Part shown: piece after piece, positions 1-13,441 of the stretch
How positions within the stretch are numbered: the first letter of the stretch is position 1
How the letters are laid out: each line of letters starts with the position of its first letter
Assembly: GCA_032164295.1 (NCBI GenBank)
Contig: JAJHTX010000011.1
Location: 930,001-994,000, forward strand
Length of the DNA stretch: 64,000 nucleotides
Direction: 5' to 3'
DNA from: Inonotus obliquus
Taxonomy: Eukaryota > Basidiomycota > Agaricomycetes > Hymenochaetales > Hymenochaetaceae
Program-made: the position numbers and the translations under genes
The notes under the pieces: model-generated
Told to the model about the DNA's origin: nothing
The model's database searches: none
The model's input: only the letters and a program-made list of their open reading frames with translations

Positions 1-1205
1 ACTGACAATCAAATGGATGAGCATAAAGAATGTGTGTGAGTATGCGATGTACTGACTGCGAAGCTCGGCTTCCGACAAAGCTGCAGAAGCATCTGCAGTA
101 ACGTTTTCCGGGTACTGCTCTATAAGATTTTGAATGTAGTCAACTCCGGCATCCTGGATTTCAGAGGCGGTGTTTCCTTCCGTTGTTTCTGACCATGTCC
201 GGTTATTCTACGTCTCAATAGAAAGCTAGTGCACGCACCACTAGATCTCGAGCGCCTATCATCAACCACCAAATAATCCGTTTTCTTCAAATCCAACGAA
301 ACACCATACCCAGAAAGACAACTCTTTCCCGACTTCTCAAGCTTGTCCGAAGGTTTATGACGAAACACGTATTCCACGCGCGGTTGCGGTGAGGACGCGA
401 GTTTATAAAGGTAAGAATGTAATTCGCGGAAATTGGACGAGGAAGGGGTCGCGTAAAAGATTGCCGTTCGCGGAGGTGGATCTAGCTCCCGAAAAGGATC
501 AGGGAGGACGTGGTCGAATGAGAGAAGCTTAGGTCGAAGGTATGTTCTTGCAAAGTAAATATGTTAGATGTTAACATCTAATATTGAAAAGTCAAGCTGT
601 GTAGACGTACATGTTGGAAACCTGGCTCGACGCATCAATAGTTTCGTGTCCAGCAAGTCTTGCCAAAGTATCCACATCGCACACCCACTCTCCATACCAA
701 TCAACCCACGACCCACACCCATTCTCCTTCCCAATTCCCATTCCATTCCTACCATCTTCACCATTCTCACCAACAAAACGCATCTGGTCCTCATAAAACT
801 GATAAAACGCCTGAACCTTAGGCGCAGCCGCATGAAGCGCAATCTGCAGTTGCACAGATTCATAAGCTCCAGGTTCTTGGAAGAACCCTAATAACGAGGC
901 AGTTTGCAAAGTAGCTTGGTGAATAGCTTCCGGAGAGAGTTTATCTAGTGCAGGGAGAGATTCCGAATTCACGAGTGCATCTAGTAACGGAAAGAAAGCC
1001 GTAGGTTCTTCTGTTGATACCGACTCTCTAACATACAAGTTTCAGAGAGTGCTTAGTATGTAGGAATTTGGTTTACTCACATTGCTTCAAGCAGTAAAGG
1101 TATCGTCGGCCAGGACGTCCACAGACTAACTCGCACTGGAGGCGAGGCTGCTATACATCCTGCAAAGCCCAGCCAAAGCAGCCTCCTCAATTTTGTTCTT
1201 GCCAT
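1..1205 (-). CDS. UDP-glucose:glycoprotein glucosyltransferase, N-terminal part (runs off left edge)
   Basis: This is the 5' end of an ER-lumenal folding sensor that re-glucosylates unfolded N-glycoproteins in the calnexin cycle. The model is complement of <1-188, 239-546, 611-1027 and 1081-1205, with GT-AG introns of 50, 64 and 53 nt and consistent phases. The start at 1205 (MARTKLRRLLWLGF...) gives a typical signal peptide ending near CIAASPP. After it come family hallmarks: SPPVRVSLWTSWPTIPLLLE, the block FFPLLDALVNSESLPALD, CGSWVDWYGEWVCDV, and in exon 3 RVEYVFRH and SGYGVSLDLKKTDYLVVDDR. These belong to the thioredoxin-like N-terminal sensor region. The glucosyltransferase domain would lie outside the window. 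An alternative start nine bases upstream (MRSMARTK) cannot be excluded. Confidence 0.9.
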
Positions 1206-1818
1206 AGATCGCATAGGCAGAAATAGATGTCCAACAAGCGTAAATAAAATGTAAATCAAAGCATGGATAAAGCTTGAAGATGAGGTTGACGTGGTCTGTA
1301 CGTGGCAAAGCAAATCCAGTCGCGACCGCGTTTTGCGCGTCAAGGTAACTGAATTTGATCGACGTTACTAAACCAGGTAAATGCTAAATTATACTGATGC
1401 ATTTTGCGAAACTCTATTCTACGTACGAATGCGACAGCAACCAGATATCCGTAAAGTAACAACCCTCAAATGTAAGAGAAAAAGGAGCGTGAAATGGTCA
1501 CCCAATAAGGCCCAACGAAACCGAAAGCAAACACGAAAGTAATGAGTGTGGAAGCAATGCTTATCGCTGCCTGTGTACCACATCGATGGCAACTGGATCC
1601 AGCGAATCTCGAGCATTGGGAGCGAGAAAAGAAACAAGCCAGACAGAGATGCAAGGATACCTAATGAGTGTGCTTGGAATACAGTGGTGGCAATGAAAAG
1701 AGCAGAACGAGCAGCAAAGTCCGAAATGGATAAGGTAATATGAATATTGACTAGGTATGCACAGCGAAGTGGAACGAAGGAAGGAAGGAAGGAAGGAAGT
1801 GCAGGGAAAGGAGATAAT
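1206..1818. other. Intergenic region between UGGT and PIP5K; no gene resolved
   Basis: This 0.6 kb interval holds the UGGT promoter and the PIP5K 3' flank. On the minus strand two overlapping frames (about 1466-1750) encode hydrophobic stretches such as FVFAFGFVGPYWVTI. I could not join them into a convincing gene with good splice sites and I recognise no family. A short GGAA repeat run lies at 1775-1798. Confidence 0.4.
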
Positions 1819-4437
1819 TTATTCGGGCTTGAATCTCTCGGCGCCACCTCCCCCGCGCATTACTGATGTTAAGAAATCGAAAAAGCGGTTGCCATATTCT
1901 TCTGGAGGGACTGGACTGATCTTATGCTATAGATATGAAGAAGAGTGAGACTTCGTTGTTGAAAAGCATACAGTAACGATGCTTACTCGATCTGCAGACA
2001 ATCCTTTCCACAGATGCTCTGCACGCTTCAGCGTATTATACGGCGTAAGGATATCGATAATACCAAGGTAGTATATCGATTCCAAAGAATGGTTTAATTC
2101 GTCTGTTGCTTGTAACCCGCCCTCATCCTGATAGAATAGAAATTGTTGGCGGTCACCCGTGTCTTCCTCAGGTAAATTCAAGGCTTTGGAAGTCCCTAAT
2201 CCCTCCGGCGCCGACGTTCGCATTGCTCTGCGCATGGCGATGGCTTCGGGCGATAATCCCTTCAGGGACGTAGGCTTTCGTGTGACAAGGGGCAAAGGAG
2301 GTGGCTGGAGTCCATGACGTTAAATCGCCGTCCGAACTTCAATATTGACTTAATACTTACAGAGAAGACCTTCAATGTCTTTTTCCGCACCATGTCCTTG
2401 TTACCCCTCTGCATATTATGTATCCCAACCAGCAAACTGTAATCCATCACGTTGAGTCGTTTTAGTAACTCAGAGTCACGTCGAAGTTGCTCTGTCAGGA
2501 GCGCCCGCTTCTCTGGTCCGAATTCAAGTGATTTCCCCCGCTTTATCCAGTTCATGTCCTTCAGCACCGCTCTTGGATTTTTCTCCGCCTTCTCTTCGGA
2601 ATACTCTCGCCCAACTGTTGAGCCCTTCAAATCATACGTCTCATGGACATCCTTATGCGGTGGGAAAAGGTTGTTCATGATAACAAAGTGGATTTTTCGG
2701 CCCCGAGGGAGCTTGACTCGGTGAAGTCCATAAAAGCGTGAAAGGAGGGTATGCGGATTTAACTTGACATGCTCGTAGTACTCCTTTAGGATCTTTCGAA
2801 GGAACTTGTGCTCGGTATGATGAATTGTCTTGATGATAAAACGGTAGTCGCGAGAGAAGTAGAAGAAGGAACCCGATTTCCCCGGAGATCCTAATTCTGA
2901 GAGGATATACTTGGCGGTAAGGGAGAGCAAGTAGTCGGCGGGGTCAATGCCAAAGTACGTTTCCCGTAGTTCACGAAAAACCCATGGTGCGTAGTCCTTG
3001 AATTTGAAATCATACTTTGCCGACGGAGTCAACTCATTTCCTACGCTACATCATATAATGTCAGTCATGGAAATCAACTTTCCGAACCCTCGCACTCACA
3101 TATCAAATGAAAATTTATGTCGAGCCGAAAAGTCTTCGTCTGTGAGCGGACGCTTGAGTTTTGCTTGACATCGTGATACCTGAGGATATGTTCATGATAG
3201 TTTTTAACAAGCGACGCAAAAAACCCACCGCTACTCGAATGCCCGTCAACATGTTGTACATGAGCACATAATTCACATGGTCCTCTCCAATTATTTTCCC
3301 AACCATAACCTTGGTCTCATCCGCAGCTTTGTTCAGAGCCGCCATTTCCGCTTCCTGTTGTTCCTGTTGTCTTTTCTTGGCAGTACGCTCACGTCGAATC
3401 TGATCCGCTTGAGCCAGGATGTCTGAGTCTAATTCGCCAAACCCAAGAGTACCGTCCGGGTTAGGTGTAAGGCCGAGCATCTGGGCACGCGCGGCTGAAT
3501 GGGCAGCAGTGTATGCATCGGTGTCATCAACTGTATGTCCCGGTTGATGTGGCAGATGCCCGTGGTGATGCGCCTGTATGGGCGAATGTGATGGACGTGA
3601 AGTGACCAAGAATCCTGTCGATCCAGTAGTATTTCGACGGGCTGGCCGATGACTGCCTAGCGGAGGCGGTTGTAAATGACCGTCGATGCTGACGTGAGAA
3701 CTCTTAGTACCGTGCCCGCCTACAGGGGCAGACGCAAATGTAGGTTTTTCATATGTAGTGGGGCGACTTCTCTCATCTGTGGGTACTGTGCGTAATGACG
3801 AAGTCGCGATAGACGTCGCGCCCGTACCAGAGGTGGTACGGGACGAGATACGTGTTTCCATCGATGGCCGTTGCCGTACTATATCATTTGATGGACCTGA
3901 AGTAGACGCGTCAAACGAACGAGTTTGCGCCGAACGTGTACTTGAGCCTGCTTGGGGTTGGGAATATTCTGAGCGTGAGAAGCCAAGTTTGGGTGATGGT
4001 GAACGCTCCGTCACAGAGAAGTCATCGTCGCGTTCGACGCTCGGTGGTGGTGACGGCGGTGGCGGTCCAGCAGCCATAACCTCAGGTTCGCTCGTAATGA
4101 CACGTGCTAAAGTCTTCCCAGCGCGAGTGACTATCGTGTCAGGAGGCGCTTCAACGCTCTCCGCCTGAACCTTGACAACGTGCACCTCCTGGTTGCCTTG
4201 TGATAGCAAGTGCATCGGATTAGCTTCCGAAGCATCACCCTTCCTCCCCGCAGCACCTATCGTATGTATTGACCCCGTCGAGGCTGTCAGGTTCATCGAC
4301 GAGTGGTCTGTCGAGTTGTTGGACAAAGCGGTATGGAAGGAAGAAGCGACCGAGCCGGACACGTTTGAAGTTCTACGCGAGTCGATTAAGTCTGGCACAG
4401 GAGACGCTCTGGATGGGCCTGCTACGGCAGCGGCCAT
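1819..4437 (-). CDS. MSS4: Phosphatidylinositol 4-phosphate 5-kinase (Mss4 type)
   Basis: This kinase makes PI(4,5)P2 from PI4P at the plasma membrane and acts in actin organisation and cell-wall signalling. Five exons can be placed from consensus splice sites: 4437-3229, 3179-3100, 3045-2361, 2304-1987 and 1926-1819. They sum to 2400 nt, i.e. 799 aa. The first ~370 residues are low-complexity and rich in Ser, Thr and Pro. The kinase region follows: [51 protein letters not shown], the NNLFPP and [12 protein letters not shown] segments, the diagnostic [10 protein letters not shown] motif, then [12 protein letters not shown] and the C-terminal [14 protein letters not shown]. All key family motifs are present and the frame is open throughout, so it looks functional. 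Confidence 0.95.
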
Positions 4438-5080
4438 GCGATGTACGCGAGACTATTGGAGTGTAGATGAGATAAAGGAGCGTCTTGTTGCGGCGAGGTG
4501 ATTGTTTGCTTTTAAGTTGGTTATAATTTGTTGGTGGATGGATATGTGACGAAAGGTGGAGGCAGTGTCACAATGCAATGATATATCCGCGCCGCGCCAA
4601 CACCTGATTCCTTGCCGACAGTCAGGTACCAACGTGGCCCTTTTGTTCTTTGTGACACTATGAAAGACGCCAACAGGATATGCGTAAGTAAATGAACTCT
4701 CGTTTTGCAATTGAAGCCTACTCGAAAGAACTGAGAAAAATATAAACTACACGTCCATTTAACCCTAGCCGGCCCTCAAGCCCACCGAAAGGATTGGACC
4801 GGCATCTCGGCAATTCGCCCACATCTTTATTTTTGTCAAATTAATATTTACTACCCTTTTTCGTCCGCAGCACCACACTTTGAGATCATAGCATTACATA
4901 ACAAAAATAGCAACTTTGAGACATTTGCGTGATTGTATTTACATGTTAAGTCCATATGCAGATTATTGTAGCAATGACAATGCGGAAACAAAACTAAAAA
5001 TGACTCATGTTGTAAAAGAGACGTGAATAAGAACAAAGGCCCATCTGATCATCCTTTGATCAAATCCTTCCTCCCAAGCA
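4438..5080. promoter_or_regulatory. Upstream region of PIP5K / downstream of separase
   Basis: This 640 bp gap separates two genes transcribed in the same direction (-). It should contain the PIP5K promoter and 5'UTR and the separase 3' end. No convincing coding sequence was seen. Short ORFs here are unremarkable, and I could not assign a TATA box or specific factor sites. Confidence 0.4.
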
Positions 5081-8000
5081 TTATAGATAAAAAGGTATAC
5101 CGTAAACCACTACTGCCGCACCGGTCAGATACTTCAATTTACACGCATCTCGACTCTGAGCAACCGCCGCGACGATGGACACCTTGCCGTCTTTGATACC
5201 GCGTTTCCCCTTCCGCCATTGTCCAACTTCCTCAGGCTCCAGCCTCAGCTTGGTGAACACAGACTGAGCAAACTTGTCTATGTCCCGGTCTGTTACGTCC
5301 CACAGGTTTGCGACTAAACAGGGACATCCAGCAATCATATAATTGTTTGGAGTGCCAATACGGTCGAAATCGCCCATGTCCTTCAAGGCGCCGGATGAAC
5401 AGCCCCAAAGCATGGTGGCGGCGCATCGCTGAAGATGTCGTATCCTATGAGACCGTGCGTACTGTTCTGCCCCACCATGTCCGAAGTATCTATAAACACA
5501 TCAGCTATTATGCACCTAGAAAGAAGCAATGGTATGTACTCACACGACGAGATCTTTACGAGACAGTGCATTGAGGAACTGTTGCTCGCTAGGTTCTTTT
5601 CCAACGACACCCTCCCAGCCAACCTTCCTAAGATCATTCACCCAACCCTTGAAACGACCTTCAGTCCCAGCCAAATCACCACCTGGATTGAGCAGGTAGT
5701 ATCCTTTCGAGGGATCAACAACTACACGGTCAACCCGTTCTTCCGCTTCTGTCGAACCATCATCAGGGTCTAGAGGAAGTCCACGTTGAGATCTCGCCCA
5801 CGCTAGCCTATCTGTGATAAATGAGATGCTCGGAACTCTGCTAACGCTATGTCCCCGTAATACCGGTAACGACTCCCACGGTAAACCCTGCACGTTCTTA
5901 TCTAGAACAAGGAACGTGTGCGCATCAGGTTCTGGGACGATGTGCCTGCCGTCTCTTGAGTGAAACTCCTCAAGCGCCGATCGTAGGTCGATAACAACGA
6001 GGTCTATGTCTACCTCCGCCACGGCGACCGGTAGACCGTGAAAATGATATAGGTCGAGCACGAAGTAGATAAGGTCCTGCAGTTCTTCGTCCCTGCTGGT
6101 AGGGGGAAGAGCGGCGAAGATCTCGAGAAGAGCCGTATCAAGCTGCATCTTGGCTCTCCTGCTCTTCTTCTCGTGAGAACCGAGTATCGCCTTGAAAACT
6201 CTCTCGAGACGTAACCGCAGATTGTTGATCGCGTCGGGTGATACGCGCATGGGTTGGCTTAGTATAGCCTGTGTGAGTTTCGTTAGGGGTTGCACAGCGC
6301 CGTTTTCAAGGACGCTTACCTTGAAAGCGCCCAACCAGCAAAACTCGATGTTCTCGACCAGGTCTTTCATCCTCTGATCGAGTTGCTTGCGCGAATCCCA
6401 CCAGGCGATCTTCGCCTCTTTATCGTCCGGTTTGATCTGCGAGGCTCCTCGGACCCCTTCATCCTTCAATTTGATGATATCCGTTAGCTCATACATGGCA
6501 TTGTCAAAGCTGAAATGCCCCTGCTCCTCATCTTCCCCGCGATCTTTGAGTGGTACGCAAAATACCATTGACTCTTTGTTGGGTCGCTGGCGGGATAGGA
6601 GAAGAGCATGTTTATCCTCCGTGAGAGTGATAGTAATGACCATCCAATTCTCCGGAAGACCGTCTACCTCGGACTTGGTATCCTCGGGCTGCACGAAAGC
6701 TTCAGCTTGATACCTTTTCAGAATATAGTCCCAATATTCCCGTAGTTTAGTATCGTCAAGGGTGCGGCATTCGTCGTCATCATTGTCTGATAGGTCATCA
6801 AATATTCCTCTGCTCTTTGGCTTTGCTTTGCGCCGCTGAGCAATGGGAGAACCGTCGAATGGCCACCGCATATCATCTTGAGCCAGTGGATTGGGAAATT
6901 TGAACGAAATAGCATCAGCCAGTTCCCTTCTGACCGTAATACCGCATGCCATGTCTATGAAATTGATTTTTTCAGCTTCAGGCAAATGAAACACAATCAG
7001 TGAAAAGCAATTACCTAGCAGATGCGATGCAAATCCCGAGCTGTTTTCATAAGTGATGCCTACAGACGCTTGGTATGTGCTAATGAGCGCCTCGGCAACA
7101 GCTGCCGATCGTACGTTGACTACACTGTCCCTTTTTGAGAATCTTGACAGATCCGAAATATAGTGCTCATCGGCTTGTCCGAGCGCATCAAGAATGTCCT
7201 GGGCAGGAGAGGACATCGGTGATTTTTCGCTGGACATGCCGGTGGGTAAAGCAATCGCTACATTAGTGCAGCATTGTATTAGATTTAGATTATTGTATCG
7301 GATAATCAGGGGGCGAAACCTACTTGATTCTGCCAAAGAACTCAACGACATGTCGGCACGGAACCTCTCATGGATATCATACAAAGCCAACTGCCCTAAC
7401 ACGGCATTGACTTGCATCTGGTGCGGCAAATGAGCGGGAGTCCTGATAATGTTGTTACCGGCATACCTCCGCGGGGGGTTGTTCAGCAACTGCGAACAGT
7501 TTCTCGAGAAGGTTCTCATATTTCTCTCCCAGGATATCTCGCAATAGCCACACTACACAAATAAGATCAAAATTAATAGTGTTGGAAGATGTGGCAGCGA
7601 GTACTCACCTTGTTGCCTCATGATTTTCGCCTGTAGGACCGGAACAAAGGCTTCCACAGATTCAGACTTTGATGGAAGAAGTTTGTCAAATGACTCCGAC
7701 GATTTCTTTACAACTTCCAAAAGCTTTTCGGCCTCATCAAACTCAACTCGAGCATCCGATTCTTGCGAACAACGTAGCAATTGTTCTCCAGTGGCACGTC
7801 GCACGTCAACCTCATATAGACTTCCGCTTTGTACCAATTTCTTCGCTTCCTCCAACACGGACTTAGCAGACTCCGCGTCTCCAAGGGACATCTGTAGTTC
7901 CGATTTTTGCAGTAGTGCTCTTGTTGTCATAGCCGAGCAGCCCAGGATCTGAGCCAATTCTTCCGCCTGTTGCCCAAAATACTCCGCTTCGCGCACGGAT

Positions 8001-11000
8001 CCACGAACAGCATACGCATTTGCAAGGGCAAGCTGCGTCTCGAGCAACGCGTTTGCAATTCGCCATTCCAGACCATCAAGATGCACACCGGGTGGCGGTA
8101 TTCTGGTTGCATTTGTCTTACCATCCCCACTGGGTCCACTAGATCCTGGCAGTGCCTCTTTGACGTCTGACATAGCAAAGGGATCAGGTGAGTTGTCGGG
8201 CTTCCGAGTAGGATTCAATCTTGCTAGCGTGTCGGTAGCCCTATTCAGCAAGCGGAGAGTCTGTAGTAACGATTTGAGCGCAGCTGCGGGTTCATTCTAC
8301 AAACTATCATCAGAATTATGGATAGAAATAGAAACAGAACCTACTTGCTTTCGCATCCTGAATAGCGGCGAAGACACTTGAGGCAAGAGCAATTCTCTCC
8401 AGAGTCACAGCTCGGGAGCGGATACGTGAAAGTGCTGAAACTCCCTTCCCACTGTTCTCGTCCGGTAAATCCTGAGCCAACCGAAATGCATCTTCATACA
8501 CCGAGGAACTGAGAATTGACATCTGGTGAGTAATACTGAAGCACACCTGTAAGATGTAGCGTACCCTTCAGAAACGTCCGCATTGAGTGACAATACCTCT
8601 GCATATCTAAGCAGGACAAGAATGGCTGAAGAGCTCGGTAAAGCCGATTCTCGCACTTCAGTCGCCACTGGAGCAAGTACCTCGGATGCGAGTGAGAGCT
8701 TGCCGAGTTTCGACAACAGGTGTGCCAACATCGACGTTGCGCGGAGAAATACTAGGAGCAATCAGCTTCTGGATAACAAAGGAAGTCCGGCTTGCCCATA
8801 CCTTCGTTCTTCGGTCCACAGAGTTTTTTCACGAGCTGACGTACGTAGACTAATAATCTGATATTCAACAGAACAAAACCCGACAGATCGAGTAGCTCTG
8901 CGACCATAACTGTGTGATATGAGAGGTTCAGATATTTTTCGTTCCCATGCCATTAAATGAACACATACGTAAAAGCTCTGCTAGAGATGTTCTTTCTGAT
9001 ATGCTCAATTCTTTGCTGACGACTTCAAAAGCATCCTTTGAGACGGCTAAGTAGGCATCTTGGTCCGTGAGAAGCTCAAATGCGAAGGGTGGATATATAT
9101 TGCGTACGCTCAGTTTTCGATGCCACCGGAGGGCAACGGGCGGAGGCCGATCGCACGTTCCTGGGTTTTGACGAGGACGTAGCAGCTGGTCGATTTGTTC
9201 TAGAAACAGGCTTGCCAGCTGCTGTCGCCCCGGGTACTCCCCTTCGGCCCCGTACCACATTCTGCCCTTTCACATCAGTCTGCTTTCTGGGACCAGCAAC
9301 GACTGACTCGAGAGTATTAAGCGCCTGTTGCAATCGCTTAGAAACACGCTCCGCCGACTCTCCGGAACGATGTGCGTGCAGGATGGTCCAAAAGGACACT
9401 ATCGCGCGGTAGTACAACCGCAAGTGGGTGAACGCATCATCTTCACCGGAGTTCGCCTTTCAATACCGATCAATTAGATAAGCGCTGTTGGAGACAAAGA
9501 AGCACAAACCTTTTCCGATAAGAGAACTTCTGTTTCTTGGAGAATATTTTCCGGACGGAACTCAGTCAAGGGCGGATCCCCGTCAGCGCCGTGGTAAGTG
9601 TGCTGCAAGAGAAGCGCGAAAGTTCGCGCACGTCTAATGGGAAAGCGTGCAGCCTCGTATACGTTCAATATATCAACGAAGAGTGAACTAACGGCAGCGC
9701 GAATGTGAGGTTTGGAGCGATCCGACAGGGAGGCTAGTTGGCGAATGAGTATAGATCCAATGATCGTCGCGGGCACACCGCGAGCCTCCAAAGGCTTCAG
9801 CAGCGAAATCTCCGTGGCATCCAGTCGTAATTCCGAAACCGCGAGATGCGTGACTCGGTCAATCGCGTTCACGAGTGATGCCGGTGTCTGCAACTCGTAC
9901 GAGACGTCAGGTCCTTGCGACCCGTCATCTTCAAACGGGTACGTGACGACGCCCTGCACGAATGAATTGTGCGCGAGTCGCCGGTCTCCGGTCTTAATAC
10001 AGCATACACCGAGTAACTCCCAGCGCCTGTACACCTGAGCTCGGTGCGTTCGCCAGGCATCAAGATCTTTGTCAGACCCAGATGAGGTTTCACCGGACCG
10101 TGCCTCGGAATAGTTCTCGCTCGCGCGATTTGACAGGGAACATGCTTGAGTTAGGAAGCGGATTGCGAACCCGTGGCGCTCTGCTTTGTATAACGTACCA
10201 GCGAGATTTGCAAATGCTCCTGATAGACACCGCAAGCAATTTGCAGCTGCTCGCTTTTCCTCAGAGCTATCTGATGAGGTGCGCTCAATAAGACGTATGC
10301 CTCTAGCGAGGTAGTCGTATGCTTTGTCGCATGAGTCCGCGCGCTGAGGGTTGAAGGTAGTAGTTGCAAGCTGAAACAACGAATCAAGCCCTGATATTGT
10401 CGCGTCCGTACGCTCATTACCTGCTACAAGGTTGTCGACAAGATATTCAAGGAACTCGATTATTTCCGAGAGCGCTTGGACTACTGATGTTTCCAATATC
10501 GAGCCACTTTCGTATCGGGATAGGGCAGTGCCACAGGCCTTGCGGCACTTTTCCATGCATCGCCAGAGTTTCCGATCCAGCGAGACTCCACGTAGTAATG
10601 ATGCTCGCAGGCATTGTATGTCGGAGCACGCTAGTTCAGTCCTGGAGCTTATAGAGACGCCATCTTCGCCATGCTGCTCCAAGGCAACGGTCAGTTGTGT
10701 AAGAGTCGTGCAGGCCTTCGAAATGAGCTGGGTGATGTCGCTTGAAGAAGAGGCAGCATTACGAATGTATGATGCTACAGCTTCCAGAGCATGCATGTCT
10801 CCCGCCTTTCGATTTATGAATAGAAGCTTGAATATACCGGAATACAAAACTTACTCGTTTTGCAAGAGCGAGCCAATACTCGCAAAATGCAATCCATCCT
10901 TTACCCTCTCGTCGTCCGCCCGCAGACTTATCGATACCTGCAAAACAGGCAAGCAATGCCACTACTTTCTCAGTTTCCTTCTCCCTCGCTGTCTGATCGC

Positions 11001-11871
11001 GAGCGTACAACGCCGCGTACTTGAGGCATTGCTCCCAAAACGGTGTCACGTCTAATTCGTTGGAGAGAAGGAGTATGCGCAGGGCATGAAACCGGACCTT
11101 TAGCACATGCAAAGGCGGGGTGTGTGGTATCGAGAAGGTACTCGTAAGGGACGTGTATGCTCGTTTAAAGAGAGTGTCGAGGCATTTCCTATCCAGCGCG
11201 GTTAGGAACACGGCCCATGACCTCAATGATATAGGCCCGTCGAGTACTTCGCAGAAGTCATCAAATAGGTTTGGTTTCGTCGATACGATGTGCGTGACAA
11301 CGGAGAGGGAGTGGCTCAGATATATTTGAATGGAGGTCTGGATCGATGGATCAGGCGTAGAAGTAGGTAGTGGTAGCTGGAGGAGATCGATAGGTTTTGT
11401 GCCAAGAGATAAAACTTGCTCATGGTTGTACAGCGACGGAAGGTGAATTCGAACGTCTTCCAAGATATCAAGTGCTGAATTCTGCACATTCAGCGCAAGA
11501 AGCTTCCCAACCATGCAGAGTGCAGCACGCTCTGTATCAATGAGTTGAGGATCGAGCTTCCTCAGCATGTTCAAAGCTGCGCGGCCGGCCGTGGCGGTCG
11601 ATGAGACGGATGAAGTTGAAATGTTCCCCCGACTTCCTGCTGGTACCGCTAAGCTTTGGAGGACATTGTTAATGCTCTTCATCGCTGCCGCCCTGCTCTC
11701 TTCCGGAGACCTCGTTGTTTTTGTCGACTGAGTAGTCTTCGTGCCTTTTCGTGCGCGCGTGCCGGCGGTTGAACCATCTGTAAGCTTGAGTCTTGATCCC
11801 AGGTTCGAAGCAAGTCGGTCCATTTCATTTGTTCGCGCTGTCAGAGGTTTCTTTGCCCGTATGGTCGCCAT
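5081..11871 (-). CDS. ESP1: Separase (cohesin-cleaving cysteine protease, peptidase family C50)
   Basis: Separase cleaves the kleisin subunit of cohesin at anaphase onset and is held in check by securin. The gene is long and multi-exon. The likely start is 11871 (MATIRAKKPLTARTNEMDRL); an upstream in-frame Met at 12006 is less likely. The middle (about 10850-7550) is a divergent helical, TPR-like region. The C-terminal protease domain is clear: HTFLVLDKNVQGLPWES, SVSRVPSISF, YYLLNPGGDLAGTE, then VYFGHGGAEQY with the catalytic His codon at 5479-5477, and MLWGCSSGALKDMG with the catalytic Cys at 5401-5399, followed by NYMIAGCPCLVANLWDVTDRDID. The intron just before the His motif (near 5490-5545) splices cleanly from ..KDLV into VYFGHGG. 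The exact borders of the middle exons were not all resolved. Confidence 0.92.
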
Positions 11872-13441
11872 GGTGGAATGGTGTTTGTATTCTGGTGGCT
11901 GAACACTTGATGTGGAGGTTGAAACGTGACCGCGTCCCCGAAGTTTACGTGTTGTTTGATTGCTGACTAATACAGAAGCCTTACCATTTGCTTGGTTTCG
12001 CCTCACTTTGCTGCTTTCTCACGCCGTCTTTTCAATCCGAGCTTACCTCATGTTCGCACTGGGTGTAGAGAAACTTCCGAGTGTGTTGTGCATCACTCGA
12101 TACCCGGCGGGAAGGGGACCATCTCGAGCCGCTGTTCAGATTGGACCTGATCACCGTGCAACCCTGATTCATGAAGCAAGACTACCTGCGTTGACCTTTG
12201 GAGAAGTTGCTTGATGAAAACGTGGAGGATACGGTGAGTTTCTTGTTGCTCCAGTTTAACTCCCGTCGTAGACCAGTTGATGTACAATTGACTTTCCACA
12301 CGTGCTTGCTGGATGCTTCAGTTTCTCTAGAAGGTGACTCTCTTTTTGACTAAACTAACAACTTGAACGTCGTTCCCGCGTTCCGGCTATCTGCAATGCG
12401 ATTTCCTTGATTCGGTGCTTCGTGATGAATACGGTCTGCTCCCAGTTGCTTATAGTGTTATATCTGTTGTTACGGGGTGTGCTTGATCTCCCAAAACTAC
12501 AGCGATATCAATCCGCAATCTGTGAATTTATGCAATCAGTGATCAGATCTTCTGCGACTAGAAGAGAATTGAGGTGGGTCATGTTCCCGACTTCATATTG
12601 ACCCAGACTAACGGATAGTCTGTTCGTGTAGGTTTGATGTAAAGCTGGTCTCGGGCGGCATCACTTTTAATCTGCGAATACTCTGCGACAAAGTTCAGTA
12701 TGCACTAATTCGGGTGGATGCGTCTGAACTTGACGTCAGTGCCGTGTACTTTGCAATGTTTTTTTTTGGTTTGATTTACCAGAATTATTGGCGTAGCGCT
12801 GGAAGCGGCAGTGCGGCGTCAAAAGGAAGATTACATTCCAATAATGTGTCTCATGTTTCTAGCCTAGCAAACGGGGCCGTGCTTCTAGTTTTGATGAACA
12901 TGGCGTCGGTCATCTTCTAGGCATTCAAACGTATCCCTGCAAAGCAAAGCTGGCATCTCGACAACGAACCATGTTTTCGATTCATTCCGTTTCTCGCCCT
13001 CAGTTGGCTCCGAACTCAAAGTCTGTACTGTAACGTACCCTCCGCGTTGAACAAAGACGTGACAGTTGCATATGTGACTAGCACCATCGGTCAGCCGGCT
13101 TACATCCCCGCGACTTCTCTTGTATTTTTTTCCAATACCAGTTTCACAGCCCCTTCGCGCATGTGACCTGCTGCACCGCTCTCGTTGCTGACCGAATCCG
13201 AAACCCGAGCTAGGAGCCAATCGAGTTTGTGGCACTGCGTCGGTGCAGCTTAGCTCCCTACACTATCTCCTTTTTTCTGGTTTCGACAGCCAGTGCCATG
13301 GCTTATCACTGTTTGGATCAAAGTGACGAAGGTACACTGAATGTACACAATTTGCAAGGCACGAGCTCTTAGTATATAACGTCGAGCCAGCTGAGCCACC
13401 GATGTTCCAGCAAGTAGCCCTCCTTCCCGTGGATTGCAAGC
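11872..13441. other. Divergent intergenic region between separase and the Zn2Cys6 gene
   Basis: This 1.57 kb region separates two genes transcribed away from each other, so it should carry both promoters. Several short ORFs occur on both strands, none with recognisable motifs or credible splicing. No tRNA or repeat was recognised. Confidence 0.4.

Noticed and set aside
1466..1654. Possible small membrane-protein gene between UGGT and PIP5K
   Set aside because: Hydrophobic stretches lie in two frames and could not be joined by good splice sites, and no family is recognised. Left as an unresolved intergenic region.
12714..12920. Short plus-strand ORF with a hydrophobic start upstream of the Zn2Cys6 gene
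   Set aside because: Isolated, with no motif and no splice partners; it lies in the divergent promoter region.
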